DNA of 64,000 nt from a candidate division LCP-89 bacterium B3_LCP (GCA_005223185.1 NJBN01000004.1:295443-359442); one strand, 5' to 3'; positions 42,601 to 51,248 are shown, counted from the first letter of the stretch. The notes: generated from the sequence alone by a model not told the origin. Numbers and translations: made by a program.

Positions 42601-43594
42601 TATTCGTCTGAGTGGTGTCGTCACTGATACCGATCTCTCCACCCAGTGGTTTCCAGGATGCTATAATCTCTGAATTGGCGCTCGTTCCCAACGGACGAGG
42701 CGTTCCGTAGAACAACCCTTTTGCTGAACAGGTAAAAAGCAGGTCATCATCTGGAAGGTAGGCTAGAGCATAGGCAGGTGCAGATTCCCATGATGCGCCT
42801 TCCCCCGGCGGTAAGCCACCCCAGAGATCTTTCCAACGGTTAGCGTTGCGGGTCATGAACACACCGTCTTCAGTAGCACACCACAAAGTTCTTGTATCGA
42901 CAGGATGCCCCAAAATATCATAAACGGGTGGTTTAATTTCGTCGTCAGGTTCGATGGGGATACCGGTAGCGCGCAATTTGAAAGTATCACCTTCGGCAGT
43001 ACTCCAGAAAGGACCAAATTCAGTGCCAACCCATATTGTATCGGCTGTCTCTCCGTATTCCGCTCGGGAAAACAGGCAGTTCATCAGGGCACGGTGGTTA
43101 TAGTTGGTGGAATCGAACGATTGGTAATTACCATTACCATCTTCACGTGGAAGACCGCCAACCGCCAGTTCCCAGTTCATACCGCCGTCAGCGCTCTTGA
43201 AGACTCCGCCATTTGCAGCTACAAAGATAATGGCTGGGTCATCAAATGTGGCTGTAATATCGTTGATGTAGGCATCTTCCGTGAATAGGTAGGAGTTGTC
43301 CCCTTTCATCTGGCAGGTAGCAGAGAGAGGATAATATCCCTGGAAGAAACCCTGGGCGTAAGCCCAGAACAGCTTAGTGTCACCAACTGAAAAGGTGTCA
43401 GCATCAACTTGCCCTGTGGTTGAGTATCCTGCCGGATAGCGGTTCGAAGGAATTCCATTCCCTGCCCAAGCTGAAGTAATACTCAGAGCAATTAAGCTAA
43501 TGGCTGTGATTGTGATCAACACCTTCAAGCTGAGTCTGGCTTTTGCTGATCGTGCGGATTTGCGCGGTCGAATAAACCATTGATGAGCAGTCAT
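39602..43594 (-). CDS. Giant T9SS-sorted protein with BNR-like repeats and a degenerate M30-type peptidase domain
   Basis: About 1330 residues; ATG at 43594 is favoured by GGGAG placement, with others just upstream. After a long basic n-region and signal peptide come propeller-type repeats with IIFVAANGGVFKSADGG and WCATEDGVFMTRN, as in sialidase/photosystem-stability-factor-like folds. Residues about 590-720 follow the layout of M30/hyicolysin-like peptidases (DIDGDSRVVILFLNIDD..., SNQAEMFYLDT, INWNQDFDEEQWITGGLA). The expected HEFQH is here C-N-Q-M-F-S and the glutamate of the following EG is replaced by G, so catalysis is unlikely. A sorting tail ends it (YPNPFNPATKI, IFNVMGKLV, KMMLLK). 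Middle of the operon. Confidence 0.85.
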   Translation of the reverse strand: MTAHQWFIRPRKSARSAKARLSLKVLITITAISLIALSITSAWAGNGIPSNRYPAGYSTTGQVDADTFSVGDTKLFWAYAQGFFQGYYPLSATCQMKGDNSYLFTEDAYINDITATFDDPAIIFVAANGGVFKSADGGMNWELAVGGLPREDGNGNYQSFDSTNYNHRALMNCLFSRAEYGETADTIWVGTEFGPFWSTAEGDTFKLRATGIPIEPDDEIKPPVYDILGHPVDTRTLWCATEDGVFMTRNANRWKDLWGGLPPGEGASWESAPAYALAYLPDDDLLFTCSAKGLFYGTPRPLGTSANSEIIASWKPLGGEIGISDDTTQTNTGAIFYLLVENATTKGLTITPGQNITVIDTVNDIYWATLVDEVSYGLVATLADSLISYYPTGSTPPTVDYLTLNLNNLITFGYSQFTGQALYAEKDGDTTTVWLGTEDGGLTSYRFVGDITDVYSSSLEVIQSSHDDTLIYKITKKADTYYFATTGGLYSAADPHGEWTMLSGYVYNNDGSDSLNVDVRTVAFGHDDYIFTGGYMGGFQWSDDGIDFSSSNLGLINKNGTENQLAIFLDQFEDEIPADPTKGIYETSQDWWGSLPPSSSVDDIDGDSRVVILFLNIDDQYYLGTGDGTYISGHYDGYNEYSRLFFAQSNQAEMFYLDTDPLWINEAGAAACNQMFSLINWNQDFDEEQWITGGLASLSQHVAGYPVATGTITFPLDNELTAWGDKNIDVEHLHAFLLMLYLYEQVFPDDINGSQTTHTIADIATSPYHGTSGLGLLIHLQGGGTVPENDTTDYTPIFASYFEDFIIASALDISDTTFFGGKYGYDAVDTKISASDKNWYYSAVPPPPYDFNIPFWSGRAFQIQDLTFPQGYFNPDHPITEVKVNGDDRNSYSFYLLLSDTSTFYPSTPSDLVDIVTFMQIPTDTLKQKGELTLPVELQLLGTFDPPNNMRVLTICTSNSGDAPGCYVFGDDMEPPPYLNLTVAQNPIDEHYIDVYSFTQERLFPDGGQLYRVESIGLTELEGPEVDITGGISTETGGDTLITLDQDVFYSNQQASDFIYHIAQHLEEIEFPANLEFTAYCEDANGNEKASAPLPVSIDCIEGLTGGTIRILQSGVSVAIPPMAMDDDHIILLSLSQYPDNPAPAGSGWSVFADPDPSHTAVGPILSAGSTSLGLSVPIEVEIPYNATLAGNSDVGVYRAEGDTWVYVGGTSLSEGLLKTYSWKFGQFQVFAGPLEDMTPEMPYRFGLGQNYPNPFNPATKIQFELTRSQNVDVDIFNVMGKLVTRLFEGRYEAGHHVIRWNADNFSSGVYFLRLQAEEGTLYRKMMLLK

Positions 43595-43666
43595 CATAAA
43601 CTCCCTGACCGGAAAGAAGTGTGCCATATCAAATCCTTCTATACTTTGTAACTCCAGTTGCTGGAG

Positions 43667-44647
43667 TTAGAAGTTAAACCGAAGTGACATTCGGTGTACA
43701 TTATCCAAGATGGTATAGTTTGAGAAGGCGTAGTCTATGCCTAGTTGATATCCAGACATCGGTGTAGAAATGCCCGCACCTAAATTCAACCCTGCAGTGT
43801 CGTGCCGGAGGATGTAACCTCCACGTAGGAATGCCGTTTCAAAGTAGGCATATTCAGCACCCAAATGAATTCTTTCCAAATTATCAGATGGATGGACAGC
43901 GTCAATAGCTACAGAAAGACGTTGATTTGACGTCTTAAACGGATCCATTGCTACACCGAATGAGAACTCAATCGGCAGATCAAATGGAAGGTATTCCGAT
44001 TGTTCCGAAAGTGGAACTCCATTATCGAAGTCCTGATAGGTATCAGGAAGGTTGAACTTACTGCCGAAATTACGGATACTCATGCCCAGTTGTAGTGACT
44101 GAAAACCGGTATCGTACAGCAATCCGACGTCCACACTGAATACTGAAGTCGCACTTACCCAGAGGTCTTCGTGAATCCAACGCGCGTTACCGCCAATGGC
44201 GAACTTATCGGTAAGTCGGCGGGCGTAAGACAGACCTATAGCGAAATCGGAAACGGAGAATGTTTCACCGCTGGTACCTTGCTGGTCATCAGAGGTAGTT
44301 ACGTCCATTTCACCAGAATCCAGATAGATGAAGTGAGCGCCGAATACACCATATGGACCGAAATTATGAGCTAACGCTGCGCCGTAAAGGTTGATATCCA
44401 CAAACCAGGGAGCGTAATTGGCGATAAAGCTGGATCCTTCTACGAACACCAACCCCGCAGGATTGCCGAAGGTAGCTCCGGCATCGTTGCTGAATGCCAT
44501 GCTGGCGCTTCCCATGGCGACCGAACGCGCATCCAGATCGATCTTCAAGAAATTCGCGCCCATGGTTCCTACCTTGGCAAATTCCTGTCCCTGGGCTGAA
44601 AGTGCCAGACCGAAAAGCAGAACAATTATGGAGGCTTTACGAAGCAT
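43667..44647 (-). CDS. PorV/PorQ-family outer-membrane protein
   Basis: 326 residues with a signal peptide and 12-14 amphipathic strands ending in R-F-N-F. The start of the mature part (FAKVGTMGANFLKIDLDARSVAMGSASMAFSNDAGATFGNPAGL) is the diagnostic PorV/PorQ opening: the bulge DARSxAMG and N-P-A-G-L. PorV accepts T9SS cargo from the SprA translocon and delivers it to the sortase; PorQ-type members have related roles. Here it lies between two T9SS-type genes and under a TonB receptor, suggesting a dedicated shuttle for those neighbours. AAGGAG precedes the ATG. Confidence 0.9.
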   Translation of the reverse strand: MLRKASIIVLLFGLALSAQGQEFAKVGTMGANFLKIDLDARSVAMGSASMAFSNDAGATFGNPAGLVFVEGSSFIANYAPWFVDINLYGAALAHNFGPYGVFGAHFIYLDSGEMDVTTSDDQQGTSGETFSVSDFAIGLSYARRLTDKFAIGGNARWIHEDLWVSATSVFSVDVGLLYDTGFQSLQLGMSIRNFGSKFNLPDTYQDFDNGVPLSEQSEYLPFDLPIEFSFGVAMDPFKTSNQRLSVAIDAVHPSDNLERIHLGAEYAYFETAFLRGGYILRHDTAGLNLGAGISTPMSGYQLGIDYAFSNYTILDNVHRMSLRFNF

Positions 44648-44691
44648 GATCTATCTCCTTATCACATTCCCGAATGCACACGGGAAAGTTA

Positions 44692-46962
44692 TCAGCGTGC
44701 TATGACGAATTTCCCCATTATCTTTTCGCTGTTCGTTTCGATTACATAAAGATAAAGACCCGAAACGACAGATTGTGTATTTTTAGAAAGCAGATCCCAA
44801 GCCTCAGAATCGGTGCCATCGATGTGATCTAAAGTTTGCACTATGTCACCTGAAAGCGTGAGCAAGGTAATTTTGCAGGATGGTGGTAGATTGATAAAGC
44901 GGATGATGCTTTCATAGCGCGCTTCAAAGAGGTTCGTCCCACGATAGGGGTTTGGTACCACTTTAACCTGCGAGAGATCAGTATATGCTGTTGATCCACC
45001 TGCTGATCCACCCTGTGGATCCTGACCTTCCTCAGTGCCCGCGAAAATCTGGGGATATACTGGCATGGGGGCTCCACTGGAAGGATCTTTCAGGTAGTTA
45101 GCACGAGCGGATTCCTGCGACAGGAATTCCGCTGAAGTTGGCGTAGCTGGTTTATAGGTATCGTAGCTGACAACGGCATAATAGTAAGGCACATTGTTGA
45201 CTGGACGTTCAAAGTCAGTTCCCCAGGGGGTTACACCACCTGTATCGACAAAGGAGTGCCCTACAGGATCCAGGTCTATCTTTGCGCCGAGGTTTAAAGT
45301 ATCCCCTTCCGTTGTGATAACGTAAACTAAGCTGTCGGTTAAATTATCACAAGCGTAAATCAGAGACCATCCCGTGGGAGCATAAGGTGCTCGATACACC
45401 TTATAACCTTCAAAATCGGACACTCCCAGCAGTGGATCAGGTTCAAATTCAGCATGATTATCCCATGCTAAGCGGACGCCACTCTCTATGCCGGTATAGT
45501 TGAGATTAGGTATGGGTGGAGGCACGGGTAGAACCCAATGGTCATCTTCGACAGAATTGGATGGTTCAGCCGGGCTGCTGTTGGTGCTGCCTGCGTAATA
45601 AGCGACCATTGCCTGATCAGCGGAATAGCGAACGCCTTTTAAGCCCTGTCCCATGCAGAAAGCGTAAACGAAACGCAGGGTATCATAAGGTGCGAATGAA
45701 AAGGGACCAGAAGAGGTCAACCAGCGGTAATCGAAGGTCGGCGCTCCGATTTCACGCGGATTGGGTATGAACTGAAAACCCATGCCGGCAGAGTGTGTGG
45801 CTGACATGTATTCATATTTCTCGTCATCATTTCCAGGATCACTATTCCAGTTCCACCACTGATGGACATAGGGGCGTGGTAGAGTATCTTCAGGAGCTGT
45901 ATTATAAGGTTCATGTGGTGTGTATATCAGGCGACCACCAGTCCAGCCGTCACAAGGAATGGGAAGACCCCTTTCACCTGTGTCATTTCCCTGCACTGCG
46001 TTGTTATCGCCGTCGTATATCATGGACATGTTGCGGCTGATCAACCAGCCGTGCAGTTCTTCAAGAGTTGCCGCATCGACTATAGGCTGACCCTCAAGTG
46101 CACCAGTCTGTCCTAAGATGACAGGACCGTTATCATCCAGGTATATCTGGTATTCGTCGTAAATTCCGTCCGGTTCAATCTGGCCGGGATCGTAATTAGG
46201 GTTGTCGGGATTGGACCAGCCGTAAGGGATTCCCCATTCGTCATATCCATCAATGCCGTCATCATCAAGGTCCATAGGATCGACGATATCCATGAGATCG
46301 GTGTCCGAATCATCTCCGTCCCAGCCGTCGTAATCAACATTGTCATCGATGTGCGGTTCGGTAGCATCCAATCCAGCAACGTCATTGTCAAATACCCAGG
46401 CAGCGTAGAAATTGGGCAGGAAGCCGACATCACCCGTGTTGACGATCTCATATTCTATACCTATGAATTCGTAGTACTCGGGCATAGACCAGGATAGACC
46501 GCGTTGAAGAACCTTTATGCCCAGGGGTTCGTGTGTCGCTGTCGGGTAAAAATCGTCGTAGATGACATAAGAGTCCTGGATGGATTTATCGGGTCCTAAA
46601 AATGCCGGATCTTCGCCGATGCCCGCTGAATGGAATTCGTAGTCTCCATAATCTGCATGGGAAACGCGCTTTTTACCCTGTACCAAAGCGCCCACCCAAA
46701 AGCGGCCTTCCCAGACGTAGTCATTTCCAGAACCTCCTGGCCAACTGGCTGAAGGAAGGTTGGCATCAGGGTCACCGTACCTGCCGAAGTTGGAGATAGC
46801 CGTCCAGATGTTACTGACGTCCATAACGAGATTCTGGTCATTGGCAGAATCACCTGTGATCTGCCTGGTAGGACCAACTTTTCCGGTTACCGGCGTCGAT
46901 CTGGCGAACACGGACGAGGCTATGATGATTCCACAGAGGATAAGAACAGCCCAGCGAGTCAT
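44692..46962 (-). CDS. Large secreted protein with short T9SS-like terminus
   Basis: 756 residues from ATG 46962; GGAGAG inside the longer frame (46974) fits this start. Signal peptide WAVLILCGIIIASSVFA. The N-terminal part opens with ISNFGRYG and W-E-G-R-F-W-V-G-A, a pattern seen in proteins next to PorV and TonB genes of FCB bacteria. Residues 200-270 are very acidic with D-x-D-x-D-G turns. A fibronectin-like module (VRLAWDNHAE...YKVYRAPY) is followed by a short terminal domain (VVPNPYRG... GLYLYVIETNSEKIMGKFVIAR). That end resembles a sorting tail but lacks NPFNP and ends in R. Third layer of the same operon; function unknown. Confidence 0.75.
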   Translation of the reverse strand: MTRWAVLILCGIIIASSVFARSTPVTGKVGPTRQITGDSANDQNLVMDVSNIWTAISNFGRYGDPDANLPSASWPGGSGNDYVWEGRFWVGALVQGKKRVSHADYGDYEFHSAGIGEDPAFLGPDKSIQDSYVIYDDFYPTATHEPLGIKVLQRGLSWSMPEYYEFIGIEYEIVNTGDVGFLPNFYAAWVFDNDVAGLDATEPHIDDNVDYDGWDGDDSDTDLMDIVDPMDLDDDGIDGYDEWGIPYGWSNPDNPNYDPGQIEPDGIYDEYQIYLDDNGPVILGQTGALEGQPIVDAATLEELHGWLISRNMSMIYDGDNNAVQGNDTGERGLPIPCDGWTGGRLIYTPHEPYNTAPEDTLPRPYVHQWWNWNSDPGNDDEKYEYMSATHSAGMGFQFIPNPREIGAPTFDYRWLTSSGPFSFAPYDTLRFVYAFCMGQGLKGVRYSADQAMVAYYAGSTNSSPAEPSNSVEDDHWVLPVPPPIPNLNYTGIESGVRLAWDNHAEFEPDPLLGVSDFEGYKVYRAPYAPTGWSLIYACDNLTDSLVYVITTEGDTLNLGAKIDLDPVGHSFVDTGGVTPWGTDFERPVNNVPYYYAVVSYDTYKPATPTSAEFLSQESARANYLKDPSSGAPMPVYPQIFAGTEEGQDPQGGSAGGSTAYTDLSQVKVVPNPYRGTNLFEARYESIIRFINLPPSCKITLLTLSGDIVQTLDHIDGTDSEAWDLLSKNTQSVVSGLYLYVIETNSEKIMGKFVIAR

Positions 46963-47023
46963 TTTACTCTCCATTCTGTTATGCGTTCAGGCTGATTGTG
47001 AGATACTTCAAGATGACGAACTG

Positions 47024-50000
47024 TTAAAATTCCATGCCGACGCCCAGACGGATTAACCTCCTGGCTCCGTAAACGGTGGGATTATCGTAAGCCCCGTCAG
47101 CATCGTAGATGCGATTACCGCTGGCATCCACCTGCAAAGCGTACCATTCTTCGTCATCTATATCGTAAATGTTTACTTTATCGAAGAGATTACGAACTTC
47201 AATAAAGAATTTAGTGTAAAGGTTATTCCAGTAGAAGCCCTTATCGACGATCATATCCAGATTCACGGTGTAGGGCATTCTTTCAGTGTTTTCGTACTTC
47301 CATTTATCCTGATCCCGGGTCGGTGGACTCCAGGGCATTCCGCTGCCGTAACCTAAAATGAAGTTAAAACCCAAGTTATCCGTGTGAGGTATGCCGAAGA
47401 ACTGTTCATCATTCAAAGTGCGCAGATCTAAGTTAGCCGATACTGTATGACGTTGATCCCAATCGAGATACGTCTCGGTCGTGGGGACGTTATTGCCTTC
47501 CCAGATTGTCACGTAATCAGCGGTAGGTGATGAATTCTTACCACGAGCGAACGAATATGTGTAGGTCAACGTCCCGGACATATAACTGATACGCGGGCGG
47601 ATTAAGGTTACTTCGAAGCCTCGGACATTGCCGTAATCAGTATTTTGGTATATTCCGTACCAGTTGGATGCCGAATAGTAGATCTGCTGGGTATCGGTCA
47701 GTCCGGTGATATCCTTGAAGAAACCGGTTACGTTCAGTACCAGGTCGTCGGCGAACTGATGCTTGATACCCAATTCATAAGAGGTTGTCTGTTCCGGCTC
47801 TAAGTTGGCGTTACCCATCCGGGGGAAAGCTCCGTAAAGCTGGAAGGTGATGTTTTCAAACAGATAATTCAGCCTAGGCACCTGGAAATAGTGCCCGTAG
47901 TTGAAGTAGAGTACGTCTCTGTCCGTTATCGGATGTGATATACCCAATCGAGGTGACCAGGCATATTTTGCGGGTACGGAAGTCGGGTTCTTGATCTCGC
48001 CGCCCACAGTATAATCAAGGACCGGATCGGTTATATCGGAAGGATAGTAGTCGTAGTTGGCGTTAAAGTAGTCAAAACGAATCCCCGCGTTGACGATCAA
48101 ACCTTCAAATTCCATCTTATCTTGTACATAGGTGGCAAATGAGTGCGGAAAAACAGAGTAATCCTCACCATAGATATTGCCGCCTGAAGCAGCATCGACG
48201 TCGTACACCATGATATCATAATACGTAGCTTCGACACCGGCTTTTAACTGGTGGTGGGGATTTACCTGGCTAGTTATGTGATACTGCATGTTGTAGGAAT
48301 AGCTCTCATCTTCATGCCAGCGATCCCGGTGATAAGTATTACCGACTCCGTAATCGAAGAAGCCGTCATCGTCTTTTTCACCTACACCGAACATGGGCAA
48401 TTCAGTCATAGGTATCCAGTTCGCCTGGTCGCCTATTTCCGAAGCGTCCACATACCCGTTATGGTTTTCATCTACGTACAGATCGTGATCGGGACCGTAA
48501 ATCAGGTAATCCCATAACCCGTTACCGTTTAAGTCTTCATTGGCATCGAACCTGCCGTCACCGTCCATATCTTCAGTAGTGGTTATGCCGTCGTTCTCGC
48601 CTAAATCGCCGGTGAACGGGAGTCCATCTAAGCCCAGATCGTAACCGTAATCCGGTATTCCATCGTGGTTGGAGTCCAGTTCGAAGTCGAAAGAACCGTT
48701 ACCGTTTAAGTCCTCGGTCAAATCGAGTACTCCATTGCCGTTGTAGTCTTCACCAGCATCTAAAATATTATTGCCATTCAAGTCCTCACCATGATCGAAG
48801 CGGCCATCGCCGTCCGAATCTTCGTTGGTGTTTTCCAGGATGTTCCACTTCAGGTAAGTTCTCTGCTCATTTAGTCTAACTTCGTAAAAGGTCTTCTGGT
48901 TGAGGGTATGGGTGAGGGTTACGCCAAACTGATTGTTGCGCGCGATAAATTCGGGTGTGTTATCCAGCATGTTATAAGAATCCATGCTGCCGTTGGCGTT
49001 TAAGTCTTCACTGTCCAGTATCCCGTTTCCGTTGAGATCATTGAATTCGGCATTGGTGTCTTTAATCCCATCGTTATCGGTATCTATCCAGACTTCTTCG
49101 TAAGTGCCGTTATTATTGTAATCAACCCATTCGCTATCCATTTGACCGTTTCCATACCAGGGGTTGCCGCTGCCGTCAACCAGCAGGGGATTTTGAGCCT
49201 GGCTGAAATCGGAATTCAGGTCTTCGAAGCTATTGCGCCTGTATAAGTTGTAATCATAAGTTCCACGATCGAACACCGTGTAATCGTTCATGTAAACAGT
49301 GCCGTTTGCGGTAAGCTTAATTTTTGGAGTGACATTGTAGGTCAGCTTTCCGGTCATGGTCAGAGGTTGCTGGTCATCATTGGGAAACCGCCCTTTGTCG
49401 GATTCCCATTCACCGGAAAGGTAGAAACGCAGGTCTTTTACATAGGGAACCGGACCGCCGAAGGAACCTTCCACGTTCCAGAGTTGTTCATGCCAGGGAT
49501 CGGTGCGGTAACCACTAAAATCGGAAGTTTTCATGCGAAATGCGCCGCTGTACCTGGGACCACCCTCTTTCAGAATCATATTGATAATTCCGGACTGGGC
49601 TGATCCATATTCCGCTCCGAAACCACCCGTCTGAACTGAAACTTCTTCCAGAGCCATCTCAGGAATATCTCCGTCAAAAGCGCCGGTTACAGGATCGGCT
49701 ACCAGGGCACCATCGATCATGAAGGCTACTTCTCGGTTACGGCCACCGCGGATATGCAGACTACCATCCTCTTCCACCGCTCCGGCAGTCAAGGTCAGGA
49801 TGTCCTCCATATCGTCAATTGGCATTAAAGCCAGCGCCGCAGCGGAAGTGGTCATGCGGCTGCCAGTAACGTCCGGTTCGATCAATGGTCTTTCTGCCAC
49901 CACTACAACTACTTCGCCCACGTCCAGGATAGTAGCTTCCAGTTCAAAATTGATGCGGGTTGTTAAATCGGTCTGTACCAGAACGTTCTGGACACTCATG

Positions 50001-50254
50001 TCCTTATAACCCACCATCGTGGCGCGTAGAACGTAACGTCCGGGAGGAATTATAAGGATGAAATACTGCCCATCCAGGTCTGTCGTGGCACCAAGTGTAG
50101 TGCCTTCGATTACAACGTTTACGGCTGGTAAGGGTTCACCAGAATCCTTATCCACCACGCGCCCGGCTATCTTGCCGTTTGTGGCAGCCATGGCAGAATA
50201 GACGGAAGTGATGATTATCAGCGCGACTACTACCCATTTGATCGTGTATTTCAT
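47024..50254 (-). CDS. TonB-dependent receptor with carboxypeptidase-like plug extension and Ca-binding repeats
   Basis: 1076 residues from ATG 50254 (MKYTIKW), set by GAGAGGTGG ahead of it. Order: signal peptide, a carboxypeptidase-D regulatory-like domain (GKIAGRVVDKDSGEPLPAVNVVIEGT...), a plug (MPIDDMEDILTLTAGAVEE, IRGGRNREVAFMIDG), then a 22-strand-type barrel ending G-V-G-M-E-F. Inserted into barrel loops, at about 365-425 and 475-595, are around eleven D-x-[DN]-x-[DN]-G-x-x-D units such as DLNGNGILD. These look like EF-hand or thrombospondin-type-3 calcium loops and are not usual in such receptors. First gene of the operon with the T9SS-associated and PorV-like genes. Substrate unknown. 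Confidence 0.9.
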   Translation of the reverse strand: MKYTIKWVVVALIIITSVYSAMAATNGKIAGRVVDKDSGEPLPAVNVVIEGTTLGATTDLDGQYFILIIPPGRYVLRATMVGYKDMSVQNVLVQTDLTTRINFELEATILDVGEVVVVVAERPLIEPDVTGSRMTTSAAALALMPIDDMEDILTLTAGAVEEDGSLHIRGGRNREVAFMIDGALVADPVTGAFDGDIPEMALEEVSVQTGGFGAEYGSAQSGIINMILKEGGPRYSGAFRMKTSDFSGYRTDPWHEQLWNVEGSFGGPVPYVKDLRFYLSGEWESDKGRFPNDDQQPLTMTGKLTYNVTPKIKLTANGTVYMNDYTVFDRGTYDYNLYRRNSFEDLNSDFSQAQNPLLVDGSGNPWYGNGQMDSEWVDYNNNGTYEEVWIDTDNDGIKDTNAEFNDLNGNGILDSEDLNANGSMDSYNMLDNTPEFIARNNQFGVTLTHTLNQKTFYEVRLNEQRTYLKWNILENTNEDSDGDGRFDHGEDLNGNNILDAGEDYNGNGVLDLTEDLNGNGSFDFELDSNHDGIPDYGYDLGLDGLPFTGDLGENDGITTTEDMDGDGRFDANEDLNGNGLWDYLIYGPDHDLYVDENHNGYVDASEIGDQANWIPMTELPMFGVGEKDDDGFFDYGVGNTYHRDRWHEDESYSYNMQYHITSQVNPHHQLKAGVEATYYDIMVYDVDAASGGNIYGEDYSVFPHSFATYVQDKMEFEGLIVNAGIRFDYFNANYDYYPSDITDPVLDYTVGGEIKNPTSVPAKYAWSPRLGISHPITDRDVLYFNYGHYFQVPRLNYLFENITFQLYGAFPRMGNANLEPEQTTSYELGIKHQFADDLVLNVTGFFKDITGLTDTQQIYYSASNWYGIYQNTDYGNVRGFEVTLIRPRISYMSGTLTYTYSFARGKNSSPTADYVTIWEGNNVPTTETYLDWDQRHTVSANLDLRTLNDEQFFGIPHTDNLGFNFILGYGSGMPWSPPTRDQDKWKYENTERMPYTVNLDMIVDKGFYWNNLYTKFFIEVRNLFDKVNIYDIDDEEWYALQVDASGNRIYDADGAYDNPTVYGARRLIRLGVGMEF

Positions 50255-50609
50255 GATACCACCTCTCGAGCTCACAACCTCAGGCAGAGACCGTTTACCA
50301 GTTAATTCGGTCCGATCCGTTTTAGTTTGCTTTTGTCTCAATCTTAGTTAGCAGAGCAATAGCTGTAACTACTCGATATAGAAACGAAAGTTTTTGTCGT
50401 AGTGAAGTCTGGTAATTATTAATACGAGCTTTTTGCAATGGGGAGATCCGAACGAACAATTCAACCTGTAGCGGTGCTGTTGTGTGCTTTTCAAAATGCA
50501 ACACCCCTCAAACAGTACCCAAGCTTAAATTGAAATACGCATATACGGAAGAGGAATTCTGCCCCATAATTACCCTTGCGTCACTCCGCATATACAGGTT
50601 CTTGCAATC

Positions 50610-50637
50610 AAGATAACAGATTTTCAGTTAAAGTCAA
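50610..50637 (-). promoter_or_regulatory. Promoter of the TonB/T9SS operon
   Basis: Minus strand -35 TTGACT (50637-50632), 16-bp spacer, -10 TATCTT (50615-50610). It leaves an unusually long leader of about 350 bases before the receptor start, in which I see no convincing gene. Confidence 0.55.
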
Positions 50638-50762
50638 GTAAAAAGATAGACAATTTTACATTAACTTTCTGCTTAATTGTGTTTAAGAAAAGGTTAATTT
50701 TGGGTGTTTTTAAGTAGTTCAGATCATCCGTCGGCTGACGTACAGGCGGGACCCGGCGAGTG

Positions 50763-50793
50763 GCCCGATCCCTTTAGGTCGGGTTTCATCTAA
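50763..50793. repeat. CCCGATCC...AGGTCGGGTTTCATCT element, copy 1
   Basis: CCCGATCC, then AGGTCGGGTTTCATCTA. The same wording recurs at 51446-51480 with small changes in the loop. Part of the 1.3 kb repeat-rich gap before the TldD gene. Confidence 0.65.
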
Positions 50794-50860
50794 AAAAACA
50801 GAAATAATTAGGAGAGATCTGGCTCTGATGGACATTGACTAATTATTTTTGCATTTACCA

Positions 50861-50988
50861 AGCCACCCCAGAATAAATTCTGGGGCTCAAACTAACCAAG
50901 ATCACTGAAGTGATCGTCCTGTTATTAATGTCTTTAGACATTTCGTCCAGTTTCAGCCCCAGACTTTAGTCTGGGGTAACGGGTGGCT
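50861..50988. repeat. 128-bp hairpin-array element with outer inverted repeats, copy 2
   Basis: Outer AGCCACCC (50861-50868) pairs with GGGTGGCT (50981-50988). Inside are four palindromes: CCCCAG/CTGGGG (50866-50885), GATCACT/AGTGATC (50900-50915), ATGTCT/AGACAT (50928-50941) and CCCCAGACT/AGTCTGGGG (50957-50976). Positions 50866-50915 match 7833-7882. Confidence 0.8.
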
Positions 50989-51059
50989 ACTTAATTAGTT
51001 AAAAGCCATAAGCAACTGGGAATGCTTCCCCTATCTTGAGAGATGAAACGGCTTAAATT

Positions 51060-51248
51060 TCACAACAATGATTTGAGAAAACTGATTTCTTTATCCCATT
51101 CTAATATTTTATCCTGCATCGTAGACCATGCTTCAGAGCCCCCATCTATTAACCTTTGGTTTTCTGATATTTCTACTTTCAATGTGATAATTTCTGCTAG
51201 TATTCGTTCTTTTGACCACGTTCTTGCTTCTTTTTCCCAAGAATCCAT
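51060..51248 (-). CDS. Small coiled-coil protein, unknown
   Basis: 62 residues, highly charged and helical throughout (SKERILAEIITLKVEISENQ... KILEWDKEISFLKSLL) with heptad-like spacing of I/L. No signal peptide and no cysteines. It is supported as a real gene by AGAGGAAAG seven bases before its ATG and by a promoter at 51337-51365 in the right place. It lies alone on the minus strand inside a repeat-rich gap. No family recognised; oligomerisation is inferred from the helix pattern only. A longer antisense frame on the plus strand has no such support. Confidence 0.6.
   Translation of the reverse strand: MDSWEKEARTWSKERILAEIITLKVEISENQRLIDGGSEAWSTMQDKILEWDKEISFLKSLL

Noticed and set aside
50861..50988. 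Regularly spaced palindromes that might suggest a CRISPR array
   Set aside because: The palindromes differ in sequence, there are no identical direct repeats with unique spacers, and no cas genes lie nearby.
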